This document shows positions 1-8,958 of a stretch of 64,000 nt of DNA, piece after piece. Made by a program: the position numbers and the translations under genes. The DNA is from UBA9160 sp035489755. Lineage in GTDB: Bacteria > Myxococcota_A > UBA9160. The stretch covers positions 1 through 64,000 of the forward strand of contig DATGZK010000082.1 of assembly GCA_035489755.1 (NCBI GenBank). The letters are read 5' to 3'. Within the stretch, counting starts at the first letter, position 1; each line of letters starts with the position of its first letter. Under the pieces are notes generated by a model that was not told where the DNA came from, searched no databases, and worked only from the letters and a program-made list of their open reading frames with translations.

Positions 1-1
1 C

Positions 2-1402
2 CTACGCGAGACGCAGGGAGATCTCACCTACGACTTCCACTATGTACCGACCTACCAGGCCTACTCCAGGTTCGCGAACCTCGACGATTGGGATCAGCTC
101 GTCAATTCCACGGTCACGTACCAGCTCGGGCTCAGCACTCAGCTTCAGGTCAAGGACCTTTTCGAGTACACCCCCGTGACGACAAACTTCCTCCAGCAGC
201 TCACCAGTCCAGCGGGTGTGCCACTCGGTGCCCAGGTCATAAACGCCGTCGGGCGCTACAACGTTTTGGTCAATAGCGCAAGCATCGACCTAACGCATAA
301 GTGGTCGGAGCTCTGGGTGGGTGATGTTTCCGTGACAAGCTTCTATATCGACCCGAAGATCCAGGATGGCATCTCTTCGAACGTGACGAGTGGATCGGGA
401 AGCATCACCTATGCGCTGACCCAGCGCGACTTTATTGGCGCAGGGTTGACCCTCACCGCCCAGCAGTTCGGAAGCAACAGCGTCCAGAACGCGACCTCTA
501 GCTATTTCTACAACCTTTCCGGAATCTGGAACCATGACTTTTCGCCGACCTGGTCGCTGAAAATGCAAGCCGGCCCAACCTACGTTCAGTCCGGTGCAGT
601 CTCGACCCCGTCAAATACCAATGTATCCGTATTCCCGGTCCAATCCGTTAACGGAGTGCCGGAGCTCATCAACTTTGCGAAGTGCCCTAAGGTTTTCGCG
701 AATGGAAACTCTCTGCTCGACCTATGCGGCCCGGCGACGCTGCCCGCAGTCTCTATACCGAATGCCATTGTCGTCACGTCTCCCACGCAGTCCCAGCTTC
801 TTTCCACGACGGCGGTCCCGCTTCAAGGAGTGTCTCAGGGGAGCCAAACGAGCCTTACGTATTTCGCAAATATCCTGATGACCAAGCGCTGGGAGACTCT
901 TACCGCCACTCTGGGCTACGCCCGCAGCGCGGGCACCTCGGGTGTATTTAATTCGAGCACGGAAATCGATTCAGTTACCGGCAGCCTGGCCTGGACTGCG
1001 TCGCCAGTCTGGACGACTAGCCTGACCGTCATTGGCACCGACCAAAGCAACTCCCAAAACAACACAAGCGCTTTGCGACAGATTATCCAACCGTCCTCAA
1101 CTCCATATGTGGCGATTGTCAATGTCCTCGGTACCCCCGTCGCCGTTAATGCGACGACTCCGCAGGTCGTCGGCGTGCTCCTCCAGCAGCAGAAGACCAC
1201 GATCAACGTCTACCAGGTGATTATCGGACTTCACAGCGAGTACAAGCTTACGAAGCGCCTAAGCGTCTTCGGCAATTTCTTCTATCTCAACCAAAGCTCG
1301 AGCCAGAACGGGGGGCAGGGGCTCAACCTGTCGAGCTTGAACTACGACGCTACAAGAATCGACCTCGGATTCCACTATGAGTTCGATTCGATCCACCTCT
1401 AG
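2..1402 (+). CDS. Outer-membrane beta-barrel protein of an exopolysaccharide locus (5' partial)
   Basis: The frame is open to the left edge of the window, so the N-terminus and any signal peptide are missing; about 466 residues are visible. The translation alternates polar and hydrophobic/aromatic residues in short strands separated by Ser/Thr/Asn-rich turns and ends in an aromatic strand (LGFHYEF), the pattern of an outer-membrane barrel. Two cysteines about 15 residues apart near base 700 could close a surface loop. Position directly before a Wzz/GumC protein matches the PEP-CTERM/XrtA-associated barrel family TIGR03016, whose proposed role is polysaccharide export or anchoring; that family name is recalled, not searched. 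Third codon positions look more A/T-rich than in genes further right. Confidence 0.8.
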   Translation, partial: LRETQGDLTYDFHYVPTYQAYSRFANLDDWDQLVNSTVTYQLGLSTQLQVKDLFEYTPVTTNFLQQLTSPAGVPLGAQVINAVGRYNVLVNSASIDLTHKWSELWVGDVSVTSFYIDPKIQDGISSNVTSGSGSITYALTQRDFIGAGLTLTAQQFGSNSVQNATSSYFYNLSGIWNHDFSPTWSLKMQAGPTYVQSGAVSTPSNTNVSVFPVQSVNGVPELINFAKCPKVFANGNSLLDLCGPATLPAVSIPNAIVVTSPTQSQLLSTTAVPLQGVSQGSQTSLTYFANILMTKRWETLTATLGYARSAGTSGVFNSSTEIDSVTGSLAWTASPVWTTSLTVIGTDQSNSQNNTSALRQIIQPSSTPYVAIVNVLGTPVAVNATTPQVVGVLLQQQKTTINVYQVIIGLHSEYKLTKRLSVFGNFFYLNQSSSQNGGQGLNLSSLNYDATRIDLGFHYEFDSIHL

Positions 1403-1419
1403 CAAGGGAGCCACCCCCA

Positions 1420-3120
1420 ATGAATGTCGATCGAAGCTTTCAGCTCCAAGACCTGCGTGGGCTCCTAAGGCGTCGTGCTCCGCTGATGACGGGCATAACC
1501 TTCGCGATCTTCCTTCTCGCGATTCTCGTTGCTGCCTGGCTACCCAATCAGTACTCAGCGTGGGCGACGCTCCTCGTTGAGCCGCAGGTGATTTCAGAGG
1601 ATATCCTGAAGCCTGGCGTCAAGAAGAGCGACCTCAATGCGCGGCTCCATATCATGACGATGCAGATCCTTTCGCGCGGGCGCCTCTCCAAGATTATCGA
1701 CGATCTGAAATTGTATCCCTCCGAGTCAGAGCGCTGGACTCGCGAGGAAGTCATCGACTATATGCGCAAGCACATCCAGGTCGAGCCGGTGCTACCTGAG
1801 CTCGAGCAAGAAAGAACCCGGAATACCACCCAGGAATACGAGATTAATACGTTCAAGCTCAATTTTCTCGATGGCAACCCCAACGTCGCTGCTGCGGTCG
1901 CAAACCGCCTGGCCAACGACTTCATCGAGGAGCACATCAAGGAGCGCGTTCAGATCTCGGGCGACACATCGGAATTCGTTGAGGCAGAGCTTGGTCGCCT
2001 GAACTCGCGCATTCAGCAAGTCGATGTTCGCATGGCGCAGCTCAAGGCGGAGAACGAAGGACGCCTCCCTGAGGATCTCCAAGCGAACCAGCGCCTGCTC
2101 GAGCGCGCCATTGACAATCTCCGTACCGTTCAACGCGATCTCGCTGTGGCAGAGAGCGACGAGGCTTTCTACAAGCAGCAGGAGCTTATTGCGCCTGGAG
2201 CGCCAACCCTAAGCAATGACACAAGCCCCCACCAGCGCCGCGAGCAACTCCAACAGGAGATCGAAGAATACAAAGCACGGGGTTACACCGACAAACATCC
2301 AGACATGATCGCTGTGCAGGGGCAGCTTGAAGAGCTCAAGAAGCGAATCGATGCCGACGGCGGGTCTAAGACTCCGCTCTCCGTCGCCCAGCAGAATGCA
2401 GAGAGCGAGTACCGTCGCGCCGTAATTCGAGTTGAGTCCGCGCAGGAAGACATCAAGCGGCTCAACGCGCAGATCGATGATCTCCAAAAGAAGATCGCGG
2501 ATACGCCACGCGTCCAGGAACAAATCGATGCACTTGAACTCGAGTCGAAGCAACTCGCGGAAAGCTACAGGGAGTTCAGCAATAAGCGCCTCGACGCAAA
2601 TGTGGCCGCAAACATGGAGCGCCGCCAGAAGGGCGAGCAGTTCCGCGTGCTCGAAGTGGCCTTCCCGCCGCCGGCGCCCTCGTCACCTAAGCGCTCCATA
2701 ATTGTGCTCGTCGGCCTCGTGCTTGGGCTCGCGATCGGTGCGGGTGTCGCGGTCCTGATGGAGAGCGCAGACACATCGTTTCACGATTCGGCGGGCCTGC
2801 AGACCGCGCTGCGGATCCCCGTACTCGCATCCATCCCAGCCATCCTCCTAGATTCTGACCGCTCCCGTCTCCGACGACGCCGGATTCGCACGCTCGTGTA
2901 CGCCGCCACCGTGGGGGGCGGCGTATTGCTGGCGGCGGCGGGTGGCTATACCTACCGCAACGGCTTCGCGGGCTTTAGTTCGCGCACCGCGTCGGGGAGC
3001 CCGACTGTTCCCGAACCCGCCCGCGGGGCCACGCCGGCGCCGATCCCGAGCGCCGCTCCGATCCCGGGCGCACCTCCGATCCCTTCGCCCACGGCTCCGA
3101 GTGGTCAAGGAAACGGCTGA
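1420..3120 (+). CDS. Polysaccharide chain-length determinant, Wzz/GumC family
   Basis: A 566-residue inner-membrane protein expected to set exopolysaccharide chain length together with the kinase and ATPase downstream. A transmembrane segment lies near residues 23-42, a long charged coiled-coil periplasmic region spans about 150-400, and a second membrane helix lies near 425-448 after a PPPAPSSPKR stretch, which is the usual Wzz layout. Unusually, a third hydrophobic segment (about 490-512) follows an Arg-rich stretch and leads into a Pro/Ala tail. The family resembles the PEP-CTERM chain-length proteins (TIGR03007). AAGGGAG sits upstream of the ATG, 17 nt after the barrel gene, so the two are probably co-transcribed. 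Confidence 0.93.
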   Translation: MNVDRSFQLQDLRGLLRRRAPLMTGITFAIFLLAILVAAWLPNQYSAWATLLVEPQVISEDILKPGVKKSDLNARLHIMTMQILSRGRLSKIIDDLKLYPSESERWTREEVIDYMRKHIQVEPVLPELEQERTRNTTQEYEINTFKLNFLDGNPNVAAAVANRLANDFIEEHIKERVQISGDTSEFVEAELGRLNSRIQQVDVRMAQLKAENEGRLPEDLQANQRLLERAIDNLRTVQRDLAVAESDEAFYKQQELIAPGAPTLSNDTSPHQRREQLQQEIEEYKARGYTDKHPDMIAVQGQLEELKKRIDADGGSKTPLSVAQQNAESEYRRAVIRVESAQEDIKRLNAQIDDLQKKIADTPRVQEQIDALELESKQLAESYREFSNKRLDANVAANMERRQKGEQFRVLEVAFPPPAPSSPKRSIIVLVGLVLGLAIGAGVAVLMESADTSFHDSAGLQTALRIPVLASIPAILLDSDRSRLRRRRIRTLVYAATVGGGVLLAAAGGYTYRNGFAGFSSRTASGSPTVPEPARGATPAPIPSAAPIPGAPPIPSPTAPSGQGNG

Positions 3121-3134
3121 GGGGCGTCGGGCTC

Positions 3135-4016
3135 ATGTACCTCACCTACTACGGGCTCGTGCGAAGCCCTTTCGAGATGACGCCGGACCCGTCTTTCCTG
3201 TACCTCGGGGAAGCACACCGCGAGGGCTTGGCGACACTTGTCTACGGCGTGCGATCCCGGAAGGGCTTCGTGCTGCTCACAGGTGAGGTCGGGACGGGCA
3301 AGACGACGCTCCTTCACGCACTCCTCTCGCAGCTCGACGCGGGTACGGCCTCCGCGTTCATCTTTAACCCGCGCCTCGAACCGCTCGACTTTTTCCGGGT
3401 CCTATTCGACGAGCTTGGAATCGAGGAGATCTGTCGGACCAAAGCCGACTACCTGCTCACGCTGAACCGCTTCCTCATCGCACGACTCGAACGCAACCAT
3501 CCCACACTTCTGATTGTGGACGAGGCGCAGAGTCTCTCGCCTGAGATGCTTGAAGAAATTCGCCTGCTCTCGAATCTCGAGACACCGACGTCGAAGCTCA
3601 TCCAGATCATGCTGGTTGGACAGCCGGAACTCGCCGAGATGCTCGCGAAACCCGAGCTCCGGCAGCTTCGCCAGCGCATCGTGCTTCGCCACAATCTCCG
3701 CCCATTCGATGGAGGGGAGACGGCCGCCTATGTAGAAGAGCGTCTGCGGCTCGCGGGATACACCGGGAAGGACCTTTTCGATAGGAAGGCTCTCGCCGAG
3801 CTGCACGAGATCAGTGGCGGAATCCCAAGACTGTTGAACGTAATTTGTGACGGCGCACTTCTCGTCGGATATGCGCGTGAGCTCGACACACTGTCGCGCG
3901 ATGTGATCCGCGAGGTCGCGCGCGATCTCGCTCTAGAGCCGCCGAGCGCGCTGGCCGCGGACCTACGGCCGGACACCGCGCGCGCTCGGCGCGGGTTCTT
4001 GGGGCTCTTCCGGTAG
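3135..4016 (+). CDS. ExeA-like AAA ATPase of the XrtA/PEP-CTERM exopolysaccharide locus
   Basis: 293 residues. The N-terminus (YYGLVRSPFEMTPDPSFLY) is the hallmark of the GspA/ExeA-like ATPases that accompany XrtA exopolysaccharide loci (TIGR03015). Walker A GEVGTGKTT is at about residue 49, Walker B LLIVDEAQ at about 124, followed by a sensor region (QIMLVGQPEL) and an arginine-rich C-terminal lid. It is presumed to be cytoplasmic and to energise or regulate assembly of the polysaccharide machinery; its exact role is not established. It lies 14 nt after the chain-length gene and 19 nt before the tyrosine kinase. Confidence 0.93.
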   Translation: MYLTYYGLVRSPFEMTPDPSFLYLGEAHREGLATLVYGVRSRKGFVLLTGEVGTGKTTLLHALLSQLDAGTASAFIFNPRLEPLDFFRVLFDELGIEEICRTKADYLLTLNRFLIARLERNHPTLLIVDEAQSLSPEMLEEIRLLSNLETPTSKLIQIMLVGQPELAEMLAKPELRQLRQRIVLRHNLRPFDGGETAAYVEERLRLAGYTGKDLFDRKALAELHEISGGIPRLLNVICDGALLVGYARELDTLSRDVIREVARDLALEPPSALAADLRPDTARARRGFLGLFR

Positions 4017-4035
4017 ACGCAAAAAGGGGACGGCA

Positions 4036-4890
4036 ATGGGAAAAGTGTACGACGCACTGCGACGGGCCGAAGAGCAGCGAGGCCGAGAAAGGGCCTCCAG
4101 CGCAGGTGCGCCGCCGGTCGTAGAGTGGCCGCCCGCCGCTGGCGCGAGCCGCCCGAGAGCTGTCCCGGCGTGGAGGCGGTGGCTGGCATTCGCCGGTCGT
4201 GGTCGGCGCGAAGACGATCCGAACGCGGGAAATAAGCGGCGAATCGCGATGCTGATGCCGGATTCCTTCGTGGCAGAGCAATTCCGACACCTTCGCGCCC
4301 GTCTCGATTCGATCGCGGCGCAGCGGCCGCTCCGAACGATCGCGATGACCAGCGCCCTCCCGAACGAGGGCAAGACCACCGCGGCCATCAACCTTGCAGT
4401 CGTCTGCGAGATGCATCTCGACCGGCGTGTTCTGCTGGTGGACTGTGATCTGCGCAAGCCGAAGGTGCACCGGGCGCTGGGGCTTCGCCCGGAAGCAGGC
4501 CTTGCCGAGGTGCTCCAAGGCGATGCCCCGCTCGAGAAGGCGATCATGCGCGTCGAAGGGGGAGCGTTCGACAGTGGCGCGCTCGAGGTGCTGCCGGTGA
4601 AAGCGCAGCCGTCGAACCCGTCGGAGCTCCTCGCGTCGGCGAAGTTCAAGAGCCTGATCGAGGAGCTCTCGCGACGTTACGGGCTCGTCATCCTGGATAC
4701 TCCGGCTACGCTTGCGCTTCCCGATGCCAAAACCATCAGTGAGCTTGCTGACGGCCTCATCATGGTCGTGCGCGCAGACGTAACGCCTCAAGAAGACGTG
4801 CAGGCTGCGCTCGATATCCTCGACCGGCGCCGCGTTCTGGGTATCGTTTTGAATGACGCACAGGTCGACGAGCACTACTACGGCTATTAG
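4036..4890 (+). CDS. CpsD/CapB-type bacterial tyrosine kinase
   Basis: 284 residues, a cytoplasmic BY-kinase. Walker A is TSALPNEGKTT (about residue 104), Walker A' is VLLVDCDLRKP (about 131) and Walker B is LVILDTPA. The C-terminus ends DEHYYGY, a short tyrosine cluster of the kind that is autophosphorylated in these enzymes. The basic N-terminal segment before the P-loop probably contacts the Wzz-type activator encoded two genes upstream. Cycles of phosphorylation are known to control polymer length and export in this family (CpsD, Wzc, and TIGR03018 in PEP-CTERM loci). The Shine-Dalgarno is AAGGGGA before the ATG. Confidence 0.93.
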   Translation: MGKVYDALRRAEEQRGRERASSAGAPPVVEWPPAAGASRPRAVPAWRRWLAFAGRGRREDDPNAGNKRRIAMLMPDSFVAEQFRHLRARLDSIAAQRPLRTIAMTSALPNEGKTTAAINLAVVCEMHLDRRVLLVDCDLRKPKVHRALGLRPEAGLAEVLQGDAPLEKAIMRVEGGAFDSGALEVLPVKAQPSNPSELLASAKFKSLIEELSRRYGLVILDTPATLALPDAKTISELADGLIMVVRADVTPQEDVQAALDILDRRRVLGIVLNDAQVDEHYYGY

Positions 4891-4923
4891 CAGAAGGCAT
4901 CTTCGAATAGAAACGGCGGAGCG

Positions 4924-6015
4924 GTGCAAATTCTCGGAACCCTAATTCCGTTTGCTACAGCCGGCATTGTCGCGGCGTTCTCGACGCCGATTGTGTCGCG
5001 CGCGGCGTCCGCCCTCCGGGTCGTCGACCGGCCGAACGAGCGCAAGGTGAATCGCCGTGAGAACATCCCGCTTCTTGGTGGGATCGCGGTGGCTCTCGGC
5101 CTGTTCGTCGGACTCGCGACCGGTGTCCTGCTGTCCAACGGACTGCCCGTGCGCGGGCACCTCGAGGGCTTGCTGCTGGGCGGCCTGCTGCTCATGGGGG
5201 TCGGTGCCTTTGACGACCGCTTCAGTCTAAATGCACCCCCGAAGTTCGCGGTGCAGATCGCAGCTGCCGCAATCGCCATCTACTACGGCTTCCGGATCGA
5301 TCAGATCACGGACCCCCTTTCGCGGACGATGTGGTTCATGCCTCCGTGGCTGGCCTGGGGTGTCACGACGCTCTGGATTGTGGGCGTCACCAACGCCCTC
5401 AATCTCATCGATGGGCTTGACGGTCTCGCGACGGGTGTCGCGGCAATTATCGGCGCAACGCTTACGCTCATTTGCTGGCAGATCAATCAGCCCGTGGGCG
5501 TTCTCATGGGCGTTGCTCTCGTCGGCGCACTCCTCGGCTTTCTTCCCTTCAACTTCTCGCCAGCGCGGATTTTTCTTGGGGACACGGGCGCCCTCTTCAT
5601 CGGCTACGTGCTCTCGCTTCTCGCAATCGAGGGCTACGCCAAGGCCTCGCTCCTGACATTCGTGGTGCCCATGCTCGCACTGGCCGTTCCCATCATGGAC
5701 ACGATGCTCTCGATCCTGCGTCGGGTGCGCCGTCGTGCCCGCGTCTTCAGCGCGGACCGCCTGCACATGCATCATCGACTTCTCGAGTCGGAGGGCTCGC
5801 AGCGGGCCGCCGTGCTCTCGCTCTATTTCCTTACGGCCTGCTTCTGCGTGATTGCGCTCTCCTTCACGAAACTCGAAGGCGTCGCGGCGATCCTCTTCCT
5901 TGTGATGGTGCTTGGACTCACCTACAGGCTGCTCCGTAACTTGGGGCTGTTCGACGGCGGTACGGAAGACGCGGGCGATCAGGGCCCCCCGCCGGGGGCG
6001 AGCGGGCGCAGGTGA
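4924..6015 (+). CDS. WecA/MraY-family undecaprenyl-phosphate sugar-1-phosphate transferase
   Basis: 363 residues, polytopic. It should start the repeat unit by moving a HexNAc-1-phosphate from a UDP sugar to undecaprenyl phosphate at the inner membrane. Family motifs appear in order: DRPNERKVNRRENIPLLGG near the N-terminus, GAFDDRF, NALNLIDGLDGLA (Mg-binding Asp pair), ARIFLGDTGALFIGY, and the cytoplasmic histidine loop LHMHHRLL. About ten hydrophobic segments are visible. The start is GTG at 4924 preceded by GGCGGA; no ATG fits. It overlaps gmd by 4 nt (GTGA), so translation is probably coupled. The sugar specificity cannot be read from sequence. Confidence 0.93.
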   Translation: MQILGTLIPFATAGIVAAFSTPIVSRAASALRVVDRPNERKVNRRENIPLLGGIAVALGLFVGLATGVLLSNGLPVRGHLEGLLLGGLLLMGVGAFDDRFSLNAPPKFAVQIAAAAIAIYYGFRIDQITDPLSRTMWFMPPWLAWGVTTLWIVGVTNALNLIDGLDGLATGVAAIIGATLTLICWQINQPVGVLMGVALVGALLGFLPFNFSPARIFLGDTGALFIGYVLSLLAIEGYAKASLLTFVVPMLALAVPIMDTMLSILRRVRRRARVFSADRLHMHHRLLESEGSQRAAVLSLYFLTACFCVIALSFTKLEGVAAILFLVMVLGLTYRLLRNLGLFDGGTEDAGDQGPPPGASGRR

Positions 6016-7013
6016 CGGGCGGTCGCGCACTCATTACCGGCGTTACGGGGCAGGATGGGTCCTACCTCGCGGAGTTCTTGCTCGAGAAGGGCTACGAGGT
6101 CCACGGCATGGTGCGCCGCTCGAGCACCGAGAGCTTCGAGCGCATCTCGCACCTCCAAGGCCGGATCCATCTCCACCAGGCCGACCTGCTGGACCCCAGC
6201 TCCCTTGTGACCCTCCTGCGAGAGGTTCGACCCGCAGAGCTCTACAACCTCGCCGCGCAGTCCTTCGTGCCAACGTCGTGGCTTCAGCCGTCACTCACGG
6301 GGGAATTCACGGCCTTGGGCGTGACGCGCATTCTTGACGCGATGCGAATCGTGGATCCCGAGATCCGCTTCTATCAAGCCTCGAGTTCAGAGATGTTCGG
6401 CAAGGTTCGCGAAACGCCCCAGCGCGAGGCGACGCCCTTTTACCCTCGCAGCCCCTACGCCGTAGCGAAACTCTTCGGCCACTGGATTACTGTCAACTAC
6501 CGCGAGAGCTTCGGTCTCTTTGCGGTGTCGGGGATTCTCTTTAATCACGAGTCCCCGCGGCGTGGGCGCGAGTTCGTGACCCGGCGAATCGCGGAGGGCG
6601 TTGCTCGCATCAAGCTCGGCCTCCAAAGCGAGCTCCTTCTCGGGAACCTCGACGCCAGGCGTGACTGGGGATATGCCCTCGAGTACGTCGACGCGATGTG
6701 GCGCATGCTCCAGCGCGACGAGCCCACGGACTACGTGATTGGCACGGGTGTCCAGCACTCCGTACGCAATTTCGTGGAGGCGGCGTTCAGCCACGTGGGG
6801 CTCGATCCAAAGGACTTCGTTCGGGTCGAGAAGACGCTCCTCCGGCCCGCGGAAGTGGACACGCTCCTCGCCGATCCGAGCAAAGCCCGGAGCGAGCTCG
6901 GCTGGAGTTCCCACACTCGATTCGAAGAGCTCGTGAGCATCATGGTGGAGGCGGACCTCGAGGCCCAGGAGCGGGTGAGCGGTCAGCGGCGTGGCGGCCA
7001 AGGTTCGCGATGA
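6012..7013 (+). CDS. gmd: GDP-mannose 4,6-dehydratase
   Basis: 333 residues. It converts GDP-D-mannose to GDP-4-keto-6-deoxymannose, the precursor of GDP-fucose, GDP-rhamnose or perosamine. The Rossmann motif is TGVTGQDGSYLAEFLL; the active site shows ASSSEMFG and the YAVAK (YxxxK) pair; FNHESPRRGREFVTRRI is the GMD substrate and tetramer-interface signature. The GTG start lies inside the stop of the preceding gene. Together with manC at 10285 it gives a GDP-sugar branch. No GDP-fucose synthase or reductase for the keto product is in the window. Confidence 0.96.
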   Translation: MTGGRALITGVTGQDGSYLAEFLLEKGYEVHGMVRRSSTESFERISHLQGRIHLHQADLLDPSSLVTLLREVRPAELYNLAAQSFVPTSWLQPSLTGEFTALGVTRILDAMRIVDPEIRFYQASSSEMFGKVRETPQREATPFYPRSPYAVAKLFGHWITVNYRESFGLFAVSGILFNHESPRRGREFVTRRIAEGVARIKLGLQSELLLGNLDARRDWGYALEYVDAMWRMLQRDEPTDYVIGTGVQHSVRNFVEAAFSHVGLDPKDFVRVEKTLLRPAEVDTLLADPSKARSELGWSSHTRFEELVSIMVEADLEAQERVSGQRRGGQGSR

Positions 7014-7972
7014 ATCCTGGTTCGGCGCGCGTACTGGTGACGGGCGGCGCCGGCTTCATCGGCTCGACGCTCGTGGACCGGCTCCTCGCCGACTGTCGCG
7101 ACATCACAGTTCTCGATTCCTTTGATCCCTACTACCCCGAGGTCGAAAAGCAGGCGAACCTCTACGCGGCACTTCAGAATCCGCGCTGCCGGCTCCACCG
7201 CGGCGATATCCGAGATCCCAAAGTTCTGGAGCAAGTCCTCTCGCGCGGCGGATTTGGTGCGATTGTCCACTTGGCAGGTCTTGCCGGCGTGCGTCCGAGC
7301 CTCGAACGCCCCGCACACTACGCGGATGTGAACGTCCGCGGTACCGCGTGTGTCCTCGAGGCGGCAGTGCGGGCGGGTGTCCCCCACATCGTCTTCGCAT
7401 CCTCGTCGTCGGTCTACGGCGAACGGAGCGAGGGTCCGTTTCGCGAGACCGATCCCGTCGAGCGCCCGATTTCACCCTACGCGGCGACGAAGCGCGCCTG
7501 CGAGCTCATTGCACACAGCTTCCACTACGCTCACGGCATCACCATAACCTGCGCGCGCATCTTCACTGCCTATGGTCCGCGGCAGCGACCAGATCTTGCG
7601 ATCCGGCGTTTCGCAGAAAGAATGCTTGCCGGAAAGCCTGTCCCCGTGTTCGGGGATGGCTCGAGCGTGCGGGACTTCACCTACGTCCACGACCTCGTCG
7701 ATGGGCTGGTGCGCGCACTCAATCAGCCGCTCGGTTTCTCGATTCTGAACTTCGGTGCCGGGAGGACGTGCTCGGTGCTCGAGGTCGTGCGGCTCCTCGA
7801 GAAGACGCTTGGCATCTCGGCGCAGATCGAATGGCTGCCGCGCCAGATCGGAGACGTTTCCCGCACGTTCGCGGATATCTCCGCAGCGCGGCAGGCGCTC
7901 GGCTATGCACCCAAGACTCCCCTTGATGTCGGAATCGGGCACTTCGCGCAGTGGCTAAAGGAGCGGCAGTGA
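7010..7972 (+). CDS. NAD-dependent nucleotide-sugar epimerase, UDP-glucuronate 4-epimerase-like
   Basis: 320 residues from the ATG at 7010, which overlaps the gmd stop (ATGA); a longer frame upstream is the out-of-frame continuation of gmd. It is an extended SDR: VTGGAGFIGSTLVDRLL binds NAD, ASSSSVYGE and YAATK form the catalytic Ser/Tyr/Lys set. IFTAYGPRQRPDLAI resembles the UDP-glucuronate 4-epimerase signature more than GalE, which would fit the UDP-glucose dehydrogenase two genes downstream. The substrate is inferred from similarity and context only. Confidence 0.88.
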   Translation: MNPGSARVLVTGGAGFIGSTLVDRLLADCRDITVLDSFDPYYPEVEKQANLYAALQNPRCRLHRGDIRDPKVLEQVLSRGGFGAIVHLAGLAGVRPSLERPAHYADVNVRGTACVLEAAVRAGVPHIVFASSSSVYGERSEGPFRETDPVERPISPYAATKRACELIAHSFHYAHGITITCARIFTAYGPRQRPDLAIRRFAERMLAGKPVPVFGDGSSVRDFTYVHDLVDGLVRALNQPLGFSILNFGAGRTCSVLEVVRLLEKTLGISAQIEWLPRQIGDVSRTFADISAARQALGYAPKTPLDVGIGHFAQWLKERQ

Positions 7973-8916
7973 AAAGGGCGGCTTCGGAGCGACGCGCCCT
8001 TGTGACCGGCGGCGCCGGCTTCATTGGCAGCCATCTCGTCGATCGCCTTCTCGCAGACGGCCATGAGGTGCGCGTGCTGGATGACTTCTCGAGCGGACGA
8101 GAGTCCAATCTCGAGAACGCAAAGCCCAAGATCGAGCTCATCCGGGGGAGCATCTGCGACGGCGAAGCTGTGGCCCGGGCGACGGAGGGCTGCGACATCG
8201 TCTTTCACGAGGCGGCGGTGCCTTCGGTCCCTCGAAGCGTCGCTGAACCGGTGCGGACTAACGCGGTAAATGTCGACGGAACGCTCCTCGTCCTCGAAAC
8301 GGCGCGACAGACGGGCGTTCGCCGTGTGGTCTTTGCCGCATCGTCTTCTGCCTACGGCAACACGGAGACGCTCCCCAAGGTCGAAAGCATGCCTGCAACA
8401 CCCCTCTCGCCGTACGCGCTCCAGAAGTACGCGGGAGAGGTCTACTGCAGGCTCTACCACGAGCTCTACGGCCTCGAGACCGTGGCCCTTCGCTACTTCA
8501 ACGTCTTTGGTCCGCGGCAGAACCCCGAGAGTGAGTATGCAGCGGTGATCCCGCGCTTCATCCGGGCGTGCCTACGGGGTGAGCCTCCCCGGATCTACGG
8601 CGACGGAGAGCAGACCCGCGACTTTACGTTCGTATCCGACGCGGTGGAGGCGAATATCCTCGCATCCCGAGCGCCGGGTGCGGCAGGTGCCGTGATCAAC
8701 GTGGCGGGCGGCCGTCGCGCGAGCCTCAATCAGCTTTTCGCAGCGATTCGAACGCAGACCGGCGCAAAGCTCGAGGCCATCCACGAAGAGGCTCGGGTTG
8801 GTGATGTGCGTCACAGTCTTGCCAGCCTCGACCGCGCGCGGGAGCTTCTCGGCTACGCTCCCGCCGTCGAGCTCAAACTCGGGCTCGCGAGGACGATCGA
8901 GAGCCTTCGAGCCTAA
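7969..8916 (+). CDS. NAD-dependent sugar epimerase, WbpP/GalE-like
   Basis: 315 residues if the GTG at 7969 is used. AAAGGAG at 7957-7963 stands 5 nt before it and it overlaps the previous stop as GTGA; an earlier GTG at 7951 has no such signal. The Rossmann motif is VTGGAGFIGSHLVDRLL; the catalytic residues lie in ASSSAYGNTETLPK and YALQK. RYFNVFGPRQNPESEYAAV is typical of WbpP/TviC-type UDP-GlcNAc(A) 4-epimerases and of short GalE proteins. It probably supplies a UDP-Gal or UDP-GalNAc type donor for the exopolysaccharide; which one is open. Confidence 0.9.
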   Translation: MKRAASERRALVTGGAGFIGSHLVDRLLADGHEVRVLDDFSSGRESNLENAKPKIELIRGSICDGEAVARATEGCDIVFHEAAVPSVPRSVAEPVRTNAVNVDGTLLVLETARQTGVRRVVFAASSSAYGNTETLPKVESMPATPLSPYALQKYAGEVYCRLYHELYGLETVALRYFNVFGPRQNPESEYAAVIPRFIRACLRGEPPRIYGDGEQTRDFTFVSDAVEANILASRAPGAAGAVINVAGGRRASLNQLFAAIRTQTGAKLEAIHEEARVGDVRHSLASLDRARELLGYAPAVELKLGLARTIESLRA

Positions 8917-8958
8917 GCGCCCGCGGGGCCACGCGGTGATTGCCAGAGGGGTAAGGAC

